From NCBI RefSeq assembly GCF_003313335.1, contig NZ_QMHP01000003.1:62001-126000 (forward strand): a stretch of DNA of 64,000 nucleotides. The letters run 5' to 3'. This document shows positions 18,303-25,806 of this stretch, piece by piece (the stretch's first letter is position 1; the number at the start of each line of letters is the position of its first letter). The notes under the pieces were generated by a model, which saw nothing but the letters and a program-made list of their open reading frames with translations, searched no databases and had not been told where the DNA came from. The stretch is from Pedobacter zeaxanthinifaciens (lineage in GTDB: Bacteria > Bacteroidota > Bacteroidia > Sphingobacteriales > Sphingobacteriaceae). Position numbers and translations under genes: made by a program.

Positions 18303-18515
18303 TTATTTTGCGTTCAAAATTTTGAAAGCTGTAACGCAGCACATTACGAAACCAAGCGCTAAAATAGCCCACGATACTAAAGATAGCGTTAGCGAATCAA
18401 AAGCGAAACGTAAGAATACGCCAATTACAGTAACTACTGTCCATAAAGCAAGTGAAGAATAGATAGCCGAATCGTTGGCTGTTTTCATGCTGTTTTCTCT
18501 TTGTTGAGCATCCAT
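18303..18515 (-). CDS. Small two-helix membrane protein, unknown
   Basis: 70 aa. A polar N-terminus (MDAQQRENSMKTANDSAI) is followed by two hydrophobic helices (about 20-39 and 43-66) and a short KILNAK tail. No family recognised. It is supported as a real gene by its own -7 element (TATTTTTG, about 26 nt before ATG) and its own terminator. Small proteins with two helices often act as accessory subunits or toxin-like peptides, but nothing here points to either. Confidence 0.7.
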   Translation of the reverse strand: MDAQQRENSMKTANDSAIYSSLALWTVVTVIGVFLRFAFDSLTLSLVSWAILALGFVMCCVTAFKILNAK

Positions 18516-18541
18516 GTGAATTCGATTTTATTTTGTTAAGG

Positions 18542-18549
18542 CAAAAATA
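18542..18549 (-). promoter_or_regulatory. -7 element TATTTTTG of the 70-aa gene
   Basis: CAAAAATA on the plus strand, an exact TAnnTTTG on the minus strand, about 26 nt before the ATG at 18515. No -33 match. Confidence 0.45.
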
Positions 18550-18577
18550 ATATTTCTTTACTAAAAACTAGTATTGT

Positions 18578-19351
18578 TTAATAACTTTTCAACTTATCTA
18601 AACGCTGTTTAGCTTTTTCCTCTTCGTTAAATTTTCCTTCTTTATAAAGCAATTTCTCCCAATCTCCATACATTGGGTTAGGCAACACAATAAACTTTGT
18701 TCCAAAAAGCTGCTGATGGGCATCCACTTGTTGTTTGGTATCTTTCCCTTCCCTGTAAAAAACGTTAGAAAAATCGCTCAGGTTATCACCACACAGCAAC
18801 AGTACGTTGTATTTTTCCAATATCTTATTTCTTCTTTCCTGTTTATCTGAAGTAGTGGTTTTAGTTAGCAAATGCGCTTCATCAACATACGGAAATCCCA
18901 ACTTCTTCAAGTTTTCCATCGTCGCAGCTCTATCTGCAGCATCGCGGTTAGTTACATAAAAAGTTTCTACATTTTTACTTGCTGCAAATTTCAGGAATGA
19001 TAAAGCACCCGGTACGGTATCTGCCATCACCTTTGATGTCCAAGCAGTCCAATGAGCGGGAACGTAGCTCACACCATTTTTAATTTCATAGCCTTGAAAA
19101 CGAGAATTATCAATAATTGTCTCATCAGCATCAACAATAACGCAATTTGGTTTTCCATTTTGATTTTCCCAAAGGGCTTCTTTTAAAGAAAGCTTGGCAA
19201 AATTGTATGCCTGAAAAGCTAAAGCCCTGTACTCGCCACTGTATTGCTGCCAAAGTACCGCATTAGTCCAATCTCGCTCTGGGCCAGCTTTTTGAGCTAC
19301 TGCCATTATTGGCGACGTAAGCAAAGCGATTATAAAAAGTTTTAATTTCAT
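18578..19351 (-). CDS. 5'-nucleotidase, lipoprotein e(P4)-like HAD acid phosphatase
   Basis: 257 aa with start at 19351 (MKLKLFIIALL, signal peptide ending AVAQ). An in-frame ATG at 19420 would place the -7 element TATCTTTG inside the gene, so it is rejected. The HAD class B/C acid phosphatase core has VDADETIIDN (Asp74, Asp76), FYVTNRD (motif II Thr) and LLCGDNLSDFS (motif IV acids). The family dephosphorylates NMN and other nucleotides in the periplasm. Unlike Haemophilus e(P4), it has no lipobox Cys, so it is likely soluble periplasmic. Confidence 0.92.
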   Translation of the reverse strand: MKLKLFIIALLTSPIMAVAQKAGPERDWTNAVLWQQYSGEYRALAFQAYNFAKLSLKEALWENQNGKPNCVIVDADETIIDNSRFQGYEIKNGVSYVPAHWTAWTSKVMADTVPGALSFLKFAASKNVETFYVTNRDAADRAATMENLKKLGFPYVDEAHLLTKTTTSDKQERRNKILEKYNVLLLCGDNLSDFSNVFYREGKDTKQQVDAHQQLFGTKFIVLPNPMYGDWEKLLYKEGKFNEEEKAKQRLDKLKSY

Positions 19352-19368
19352 ATTTGAATAGTATGATG

Positions 19369-19376
19369 CAAAGATA
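19369..19376 (-). promoter_or_regulatory. -7 element TATCTTTG with TTG at 23-nt spacing, acid phosphatase gene
   Basis: CAAAGATA on the plus strand; a CAA (TTG on minus) begins at 19400, giving TTG-N23-TAnnTTTG. Located 17 nt before the ATG at 19351, which decides the start. Confidence 0.6.
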
Positions 19377-19441
19377 AAAAACATAATCGTTTTGAATTGC
19401 AATCCGGAAATCACAATCATTTTAGATTAGAAAGTAAAAGC

Positions 19442-19536
19442 ACCATTGTTCACCTCGAGGGAACGAAGTAATATGACTACTACTGTTAAGCTATGGCAGC
19501 TTAATCCTTAGGATTGTTTCGTACCTCGCAATGACG
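19442..19536. repeat. REP-like inverted pair (copy 1)
   Basis: The right arm GGATTGTTTCGTACCTCGCA (start 19511) matches the copy at 33070 with 3 differences in 26 nt; a diverged inverse arm (cctcgagggaacgaagtaat) precedes it, separated by about 40 nt. Located between the acid phosphatase promoter and the atp terminator. Confidence 0.6.
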
Positions 19537-19564
19537 AAAAGATGAAGGCAGATTAAAAGTTTCA

Positions 19565-19608
19565 ATAAAAAAACCCTCATCGAAAAACGATAAGGGTTTA
19601 TATTTTTT
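19565..19608 (-). terminator. Terminator of the ATP synthase operon
   Basis: AAACCCT.ATCG-loop-CGAT.AGGGTTT with T-runs on both sides; on the minus strand it lies about 40 bp after the atpG stop. Confidence 0.8.
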
Positions 19609-19648
19609 AGTGATTTGCCTAATGAATCAGTGAGCAAATGAACTTATT

Positions 19649-20530
19649 TTAGCCATTCAACGCTGCTGCTCCACTTACAATCTCGGTTAACTCGGTTGTA
19701 ATTGCAGCCTGACGAGCTTGGTTATAAGCTAATTTTAATGATTTCAACAAATCACCAGCATTTTCAGTTGCTTTATCCATTGATGTCATACGTGCACCAT
19801 GCTCAGAGGCATGAGAATCTAAAACAGCTTTGTATAACTGAATTTTGATAGACTTAGGAATCAATTCGGTTACGATTTCTTCTTTGCTAGGCTCTAAAAT
19901 ATAGTCTACGTTAGTTTCTTTGGTGCTAACCGCTTCTTCAGATTTTGGAAGAGGTAATAATTGTTCTGAAGTTAAAATTTGAACGGCAGCATTTTTAAAT
20001 CTGTTGTAAACTACTTCTACCCTATCGTATTTACCGTCTACGAAACCAGCCATAATCGCATCGGTAATTTTTGTTACATTTTCAAAAGATAAATCTGCAT
20101 ATACCTCGTTATTGTTGCCAATAACATTATAGCCTCTTTTCTCGTAAAAATCTTGTGTTTTTTTACCGATAGCAACAATGCTCACGTTCCCTTTCTTAAA
20201 TTGCTCACTATATTTTTCGGCAATTAAGTTATTAGCTGTTTTAATAACGTTCATATTAAACGCACCAGCTAAACCTCTATTTGACGACACAGCAACAATT
20301 AATACTTTGTTTGGCTCTCTCTCTTCGATAAACGGAGATGTTGAACCCTCCAAACTAGCCGAAAGATTTCCTAAAATTTCTTTCAACTTGGTTGCGTAAG
20401 GACGTAATTGAACAATTGCGTTAGTAGCACGCTTCAACTTAGCAGCCGATACCATTTTCATTGCTTTGGTAATTTGCTGAGTTGACTGCACCGAGGCAAT
20501 ACGATTTCTTACTTCTTTTAAATTGGCCAT
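19649..20530 (-). CDS. atpG: ATP synthase F1 subunit gamma
   Basis: 293 aa. Central rotor shaft of F1. The conserved N-terminal helix is present (LKEVRNRIASVQSTQQITKAMKMVSAAKL begins at residue 4), together with the middle SNRGLAGAFN motif and the C-terminal helix (ARMTSMDKATENAGDL...NQARQAAITTELTEIVSGAAAL). Length is normal. Last gene of the atp operon. The 144-bp spacer from atpA carries a 23-nt imperfect inverted repeat. Confidence 0.97.
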   Translation of the reverse strand: MANLKEVRNRIASVQSTQQITKAMKMVSAAKLKRATNAIVQLRPYATKLKEILGNLSASLEGSTSPFIEEREPNKVLIVAVSSNRGLAGAFNMNVIKTANNLIAEKYSEQFKKGNVSIVAIGKKTQDFYEKRGYNVIGNNNEVYADLSFENVTKITDAIMAGFVDGKYDRVEVVYNRFKNAAVQILTSEQLLPLPKSEEAVSTKETNVDYILEPSKEEIVTELIPKSIKIQLYKAVLDSHASEHGARMTSMDKATENAGDLLKSLKLAYNQARQAAITTELTEIVSGAAALNG

Positions 20531-20531
20531 T

Positions 20532-20666
20532 TGTTAGTATTTAGTAGTTAGTAGTTAGTAGTTAGACAAAAGAAGTCTAAAGACAACTTCTAAACACTTA
20601 TATTTTAGTTAGCTATTTAGTAATTAGTAATAGATAAAAATCTAAATACTAACTACTAAATACTTA
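20532..20666. repeat. Inverted repeat in the atpA-atpG spacer
   Basis: Left arm agtatttagtagttagtag (from 20532) and right arm ctaaatactaactactaaat (from 20643) pair over about 23 nt with one or two mismatches. The interior is also made of tag/tta words. Confidence 0.7.
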
Positions 20667-20674
20667 TAATCTAA

Positions 20675-22249
20675 TTAATATTTACTTGAAATTTCTTTTG
20701 CTACAGTTTCCAATACACCAGTAATGGTATCATCAAATTTACCAGCTTTTAATGCTGCTAATGTTTCTGGATGACGCATTTCTAATGCTTGTAAATAATC
20801 TGCTTCAAATTCCCTAACCTTACTTACAGGTACGCTACGCATTAAGTTTTTAGTACCTGCGTAAACCATTGCTACCTGATTTTCAACTTTAAATGGTGTA
20901 AACTGTGCTTGTTTCAAGAACTCTACGTTACGAGCACCTTTATCCAATACAGATTTAGTAGCAGCATCCAAATCAGAACCGAACTTAGAGAAAGCCTCTA
21001 GCTCACGGTATTGCGCTTGGTCTAACTTTAATGTACCAGCCACTTTTTTCATTGATTTGATTTGTGCATTACCACCTACACGTGATACCGAGATACCTAC
21101 GTTAATTGCCGGACGAATACCAGAGTTGAACAGGTTCGACTCTAAGAAAATCTGACCATCAGTAATTGAAATTACGTTAGTAGGGATATATGCAGAAACG
21201 TCACCAGCTTGAGTTTCGATAATTGGCAATGCAGTTAATGAACCGCCACCTTTTACCAAATGTTTGATCGACTCAGGCAAATCGTTCATGTTTTTAGCGA
21301 TATCATCGTTAGCGTTGATTTTCGCAGCTCTTTCTAACAAACGTGAGTGTAAGTAGAAAACGTCGCCTGGATAAGCCTCACGACCTGGAGGACGTTTCAA
21401 TAATAATGAAACCTCACGGTAAGCCACAGCCTGTTTAGATAAATCATCATAAACAATTAATGCAGGACGTCCAGTATCACGGAAGAACTCGCCAATAGCT
21501 GCACCAGCAAACGGAGCATAGAACTGTAATGGAGCAGGCTCAGCAGCACTAGCAGAAACTACCACGGTATATGGCATTGCACCGTTCTCTTCTAAAGTAC
21601 GTACAATGTTTGCAACTGTACTTGCTTTTTGACCGCAAGCTACATAGATACAGAAAACTGGCTGACCAGCCTCATAAAATTCTTTTTGGTTGATGATGGT
21701 ATCGATACAAACCGCAGTTTTACCAATTTGACGGTCACCAATAACCAACTCACGCTGGCCACGACCAATTGGAATCATCGCATCGATAGCTTTGATACCA
21801 GTTTGTAGAGGCTCGTTTACTGGCTGACGATAAATTACCCCAGGTGCTTTACGCTCTAAAGGCATTTCATAAGTTTCGCCTAAAATTGGGCCTTTACCAT
21901 CAATAGCTTCACCTAAGGTGTTCACTACACGACCAAGCATGCCTTCACCAACTTTAATCGAAGCAATTTTTTTAGTACGTTTAATGGTATCGCCTTCTTT
22001 GATCTCGTCTGATGGGCCTAATAATACCACACCTACGTTATCTTCCTCAAGGTTCAATACAATTCCTTGCAATCCGTTAGCAAACTCAACAAGCTCGCCA
22101 CTCTGAACTTTGGTTAAGCCGTAAACACGAGCAATACCATCGCCCACTTGCAATACCGTACCAACTTCTTCAAGTTCAGCTTCTGATTTGAAGCCGGCCA
22201 ATTGCTGTCTGATAATTGCCGAAACTTCGTCTGGTCTTACCTCTACCAT
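20675..22249 (-). CDS. atpA: ATP synthase F1 subunit alpha
   Basis: 524 aa. Non-catalytic nucleotide-binding subunit of F1. Walker [11 protein letters not shown] at about 171-180, the [12 protein letters not shown] Walker B region, the [25 protein letters not shown] signature and the arginine finger in SVSRVGG are all present. The N-terminal segment ([11 protein letters not shown]) should bind delta. Length is slightly above the Escherichia coli protein because of small insertions. Transcribed after atpH with a 151-bp spacer. Confidence 0.98.
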   Translation of the reverse strand: MVEVRPDEVSAIIRQQLAGFKSEAELEEVGTVLQVGDGIARVYGLTKVQSGELVEFANGLQGIVLNLEEDNVGVVLLGPSDEIKEGDTIKRTKKIASIKVGEGMLGRVVNTLGEAIDGKGPILGETYEMPLERKAPGVIYRQPVNEPLQTGIKAIDAMIPIGRGQRELVIGDRQIGKTAVCIDTIINQKEFYEAGQPVFCIYVACGQKASTVANIVRTLEENGAMPYTVVVSASAAEPAPLQFYAPFAGAAIGEFFRDTGRPALIVYDDLSKQAVAYREVSLLLKRPPGREAYPGDVFYLHSRLLERAAKINANDDIAKNMNDLPESIKHLVKGGGSLTALPIIETQAGDVSAYIPTNVISITDGQIFLESNLFNSGIRPAINVGISVSRVGGNAQIKSMKKVAGTLKLDQAQYRELEAFSKFGSDLDAATKSVLDKGARNVEFLKQAQFTPFKVENQVAMVYAGTKNLMRSVPVSKVREFEADYLQALEMRHPETLAALKAGKFDDTITGVLETVAKEISSKY

Positions 22250-22400
22250 AATTTTATGTTATTTTGATATCTTTTTGTAAATGTAATCTCTTACTCTTTT
22301 GTTATTTCAGTCCCGGTTTTACATCGGGATTATAATTTCTGTAGTTCCTTTGTTATCGTTGTATCTTCAAATCTCAATACTCAATACTCAAATCTCCCTA
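22250..22400. other. atpH-atpA spacer with small hairpin and direct repeats
   Basis: Holds TCCCG/CGGGA hairpin (22311-22329) and tandem caatact/caaatct words (about 22368-22392). No gene or terminator with a T-run on the minus strand. Confidence 0.5.
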
Positions 22401-22937
22401 CTAACTAGCAAATTCCTTTTTAAGTTTAGCTAAGCCGCTAGCAATACTAGCATCAAACTGCTTGTCATCAACTTTTAAAATAAAACCGCCAATTAAAGCT
22501 GGATTTACTTTTTCTTTGATCACCACTTCACTAGCACCAAGCTCCTTTTTAACCAAAGCAATTACTTCGGTTTTGTTGGCTTCAGTTAGCGCAGTTGCTG
22601 AAGTTACCTCTGCTGTTACCACACCTTTAATTGCATTGTATTGAGCAACAAATTGCTTTGCAGTGTCAAATAAAATTGCACTACGGCCTTTGTTAACTAC
22701 TAGTTTCAAGAAACTTTCGGTAATGGCATGTACTTTACCACCAAAAACACCTTGTAAAATACCTTGTTTTTTATCTAAAGGCACTATTGGGTTTTTCAAA
22801 ATGGCTTCTAACTCTGGACTGTTATCAACCGTTTGTTCAAAAAACACCATATCATTTTTCACTTCTTCAACAGCATTTTGCTCTTTTGAAAGATCCAATA
22901 ATGATTTTGCGTACCTAGCTCCTGCTTTACTTGACAT
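22401..22937 (-). CDS. atpH: ATP synthase F1 subunit delta
   Basis: 178 aa. Peripheral-stalk cap that links F1 alpha to subunit b. Typical pattern: RYAKSLLDLSKEQ at the N-terminus, LKNPIVPLDKKQGIL in the middle, then the C-terminal VTAEVTSATALTEANKTEVIALVKKELG and the NPALIGGFILKVDDKQFDASI motif. Complete. Between atpF and atpA in the operon. Confidence 0.96.
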   Translation of the reverse strand: MSSKAGARYAKSLLDLSKEQNAVEEVKNDMVFFEQTVDNSPELEAILKNPIVPLDKKQGILQGVFGGKVHAITESFLKLVVNKGRSAILFDTAKQFVAQYNAIKGVVTAEVTSATALTEANKTEVIALVKKELGASEVVIKEKVNPALIGGFILKVDDKQFDASIASGLAKLKKEFAS

Positions 22938-22964
22938 ATATTTTAGTTGTAAGTTGTAAGTGGT

Positions 22965-23032
22965 AAGTTATAAGTTGCTGACAAACATCAAGCACTAAAA
23001 ACCTAAAACTTAAAACGTAATACTTATAACTT
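22965..23032. repeat. Inverted repeat in the atpF-atpH spacer
   Basis: AAGTTATAAGT (22965-22975) and its perfect complement ACTTATAACTT (23022-23032) enclose about 46 nt; the surroundings are composed of related taagttgtaag/aacttaaaac words. The right arm just reaches the atpF stop codon. Confidence 0.65.
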
Positions 23033-23525
23033 AATTTAATTCAACGTCCTTCAACAAATTGTTAACTAGCTCTTGTTGTTTTGCTTTATCATCTAATTGT
23101 GTACGCAAAACACGCTCAGCAATATCTAAAGATAAAGCCGAAACCTGACCTTTTAACTCTGCCAAAGCAGCTTTCTTTTGGTTTTCAATCTCGATACGAG
23201 CTTTCTCAATTAACTTAGCACCTTCTGCTTGCGCTTGGTTTTTAGCTTCGTTAACGATATTATCTTTTAAAGCTTTAGCTTCTTTCAAAATCTGGTCACG
23301 TTCTTCACGAGCTTGTTTCATCAACTCTTCGTTTTGAGAACTCAAACGACTCATCTCTTGTCTAGCCAATTCAGCTTTGTTCAATGCATCATCGATACTT
23401 TTCTCACGATCGTGAATTCCTTTCATGATTGGCTTCCAAGCAAACTTCGCCAATAAGAAAATCAATAAAAGGAATGATATCGTATTCCAAACCAACAATC
23501 CAATTTCAGGAACTAATAAATCCAT
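23031..23525 (-). CDS. atpF: ATP synthase Fo subunit b
   Basis: 164 aa. One N-terminal membrane helix (about 8-26) followed by a long charged helix that forms the peripheral stalk (FAWKPIMKGIHDREKSIDDAL..., then Lys/Glu/Ala-rich repeats) and the C-terminal ALSLDIAERVLRTQL segment that contacts delta. Normal length. The gene follows atpE across an 89-bp spacer that contains a strong hairpin. Confidence 0.96.
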   Translation of the reverse strand: MDLLVPEIGLLVWNTISFLLLIFLLAKFAWKPIMKGIHDREKSIDDALNKAELARQEMSRLSSQNEELMKQAREERDQILKEAKALKDNIVNEAKNQAQAEGAKLIEKARIEIENQKKAALAELKGQVSALSLDIAERVLRTQLDDKAKQQELVNNLLKDVELN

Positions 23526-23563
23526 TTTGTATGATTATATTTTTTTATGTTAAACTTTTAAAC

Positions 23564-23596
23564 AAGCACCTTAACGGCAACCCCGAAAAGGTGCTT
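23564..23596 (-). other. Intercistronic hairpin between atpE and atpF
   Basis: Perfect 9-bp stem AAGCACCTT/AAGGTGCTT with a 15-nt loop. On the minus strand the 3' arm is not followed by a T-run, so it is not a classical terminator for the operon; on the plus strand it would be followed by ATCTTTTTT. Confidence 0.6.
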
Positions 23597-23614
23597 ATCT
23601 TTTTTCTTCTTTGA

Positions 23615-23830
<216 letters not shown>

Positions 23831-23861
23831 TTATTTATATTGTTTAACAATTATGTTCTAA

Positions 23862-25043
23862 TTAATGATGCTCTTCTACCGCCATACCAATAAATAGGGC
23901 AGATAATGTTGTAAAAATGAAGGCTTGGATGAACGCCACTAAGAATTCGATCAACCCAATAAATACCGCAAAGAAAATAGAAGCAGGAGCCACCGCTATA
24001 GAGTTGAAGATAAAAATCAAACACAATAACGACATCACCAAAATGTGGCCCGCAGTAATGTTAGCAAACAAACGAATTGCCAATGCAATAGGCTTAGTTA
24101 GCGTACCAATTAACTCCAATGGAGCTAAGAAAATTTTCATCGGCACAGGAACACCCGGCATCCAGAAGATGTGCTTCCAGTAATCCTTATTACCTTTAAA
24201 TGTTGTAATCAAATAAGTACAAAGCGCTAAAACAGCTGTCATAGCAATATTACCAGTTACGTTAGCACCACCCGGGAAGAAAGGCACCAAACCCAACATG
24301 TTATTTAACCAGATAAAGAAAAACACCGATAATAAATAAGGCATGAAAGCCGCATATTTATGTCCAAGGTTTGGTCTAGCAATATCATCACGAACAAACA
24401 TAATGATGGGCTCTAAGAAAGACTGCATTCCTTTAGGCGCCTGACCAGCTCTCTTTCTATAGGCTGAAGCTACCGAAGTAAATACCACTAAAAGCACTAC
24501 TGCAGACAGCAACATACTGAAAACATTTTTAGTGATAGAAAAATCTAGCGGCCTAGCATTGGTTACAATCTCTTCTCCTTTTTCGTTCGCAATGTGCGAA
24601 ACATATGAACCATGCGCATCAGCAGTTGCGTTTGCATAGTAAATTTTATTATGAGCAATGGCAAAACGCTGTCCGTTTTTCTCAACAACCACCTTACCTG
24701 CATCATCAAAATTAAAAGCTGATGAACTAAAAGTAACTAAACCGTTGTTAGTCCAAAGGATAATTGGCAAATGCAAATGCAAACCATGCTCTCCATGACC
24801 CCAAACAGTAAAAAAGTGACTATCACTAATGTGATGAAAAATAAAGGAAGTAATATCGAAAGCTTTTTCTTCCTGTTTATGCTCTTCGCCATGAGCAGCA
24901 GAAGCGGTTGCTTCCTGAACATGATGAGCTACGCTATCAGTTTGCGCAAAAGCAGTAGCTCCAAATCCTAAAAACGCAGAAAAAAGCGTAAAAACAACAA
25001 TTAGCCTTCTAACTTTCGACACAAAAACTCGGTTATAATCCAT
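23862..25043 (-). CDS. atpB: ATP synthase Fo subunit a, with N-terminal extension
   Basis: 393 aa, about 120 longer than the E. coli protein. The extension has a signal peptide-like segment (VFTLFSAFLGFGATAFAQ), then a His/Glu-rich stretch and a periplasmic region to about residue 175, a form typical of Bacteroidota. The core keeps the essential Arg in AIRLFANITAGH and the C-terminal FIFTTLSALFIGMA helix. It forms the proton half-channels with the c ring. Second or third gene of the operon, 17 bp after the subunit-I-like gene. Confidence 0.95.
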   Translation of the reverse strand: MDYNRVFVSKVRRLIVVFTLFSAFLGFGATAFAQTDSVAHHVQEATASAAHGEEHKQEEKAFDITSFIFHHISDSHFFTVWGHGEHGLHLHLPIILWTNNGLVTFSSSAFNFDDAGKVVVEKNGQRFAIAHNKIYYANATADAHGSYVSHIANEKGEEIVTNARPLDFSITKNVFSMLLSAVVLLVVFTSVASAYRKRAGQAPKGMQSFLEPIIMFVRDDIARPNLGHKYAAFMPYLLSVFFFIWLNNMLGLVPFFPGGANVTGNIAMTAVLALCTYLITTFKGNKDYWKHIFWMPGVPVPMKIFLAPLELIGTLTKPIALAIRLFANITAGHILVMSLLCLIFIFNSIAVAPASIFFAVFIGLIEFLVAFIQAFIFTTLSALFIGMAVEEHH

Positions 25044-25060
25044 TTACTCGCAGATTTTTA

Positions 25061-25441
25061 CTATTTATTTTGGTGGCGCAAGTTACGTAACAAACCTAAT
25101 ATTTCAAAGAGGGTAAACAATAAATATAAAGAAAAAAAATTGAGGCCAAAAACAAGGTTGGCGTCAGCACGTTTTAAACTGTAAATCAGCACAAAAGACA
25201 TGGCGAACAACATTTTTATGATCACAGCGCCTAAAATTGCAAATACACCAGTCTGAGGATTTCTTTTTATCCCAAAATCCGCCAGTAAATAAGCCAAAAA
25301 TGTAAGCACAGCTAAAAAACCATAGATCAACCAAAAGTGGGAAGTGATTGCTTGAGGCCAAAATCCCTTGATGCCCAAGGCTAAACCAGCCAACAACAAC
25401 AAATAAAAAACATAGTAGGGAATGAATCGTAATAAAGTCAC
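25061..25441 (-). CDS. Four-helix membrane protein, ATP synthase subunit I-like
   Basis: 126 aa, four hydrophobic segments (about 9-25, 36-52, 68-88, 95-115) with few conserved polar residues. Its position between the AtpZ-like gene and atpB, with the length and four-helix topology, fits AtpI/UncI-type proteins that help assemble the c ring; sequence alone would not prove this. It is 17 bp upstream of atpB and 45 bp after the AtpZ-like gene. Confidence 0.65.
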   Translation of the reverse strand: MTLLRFIPYYVFYLLLLAGLALGIKGFWPQAITSHFWLIYGFLAVLTFLAYLLADFGIKRNPQTGVFAILGAVIIKMLFAMSFVLIYSLKRADANLVFGLNFFSLYLLFTLFEILGLLRNLRHQNK

Positions 25442-25486
25442 TGCAATTTTTTTCCCAAAAGTAAGTAATGCGATGTAAAGGCTCCG

Positions 25487-25699
25487 CTATTTTTCTTTAT
25501 TAAGTGCTTTAACTACCTGATAAAGTGAAGCAGCTGTACCAATTAGCCCCAATATAGCCGTAAAAATGTAGTTTTCATTATGCTGATGTTGATCAATTTT
25601 ATAGCCGATAAAAGCAGACAAACCAATGGTAACTAGCATCTGAAAGCCTACGGCGGTATATTTTATAAAATTCGAACTCGGTTTAGATTGATTGTCCAT
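25487..25699 (-). CDS. AtpZ/AtpI family protein
   Basis: 70 aa, two membrane helices: YTAVGFQMLVTIGLSAFIGYKID and FTAILGLIGTAASLYQVVKAL. The G.....G.KID pattern and the polar loop HQHNEN match AtpZ/AtpI-like small proteins at the head of atp operons, thought to assist Fo assembly or magnesium/calcium handling. First gene of the operon; its upstream region is shared with the divergent porW gene. Confidence 0.8.
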   Translation of the reverse strand: MDNQSKPSSNFIKYTAVGFQMLVTIGLSAFIGYKIDQHQHNENYIFTAILGLIGTAASLYQVVKALNKEK

Positions 25700-25761
25700 T
25701 GAAACATTTATGAATTAGTAAATTATACTTCAAAATATTAAGATTATATTGCCGAATAAAA

Positions 25762-25769
25762 TATTTTTG
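25762..25769 (+). promoter_or_regulatory. -7 element TATTTTTG upstream of porW
   Basis: Exact TAnnTTTG, about 37 nt before the TTG start at 25807, in the divergent atp/porW region. No good -33. Confidence 0.45.
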
Positions 25770-25806
25770 CAGATATATTGTTATATACAAAATAACTTAA
25801 AACCTT

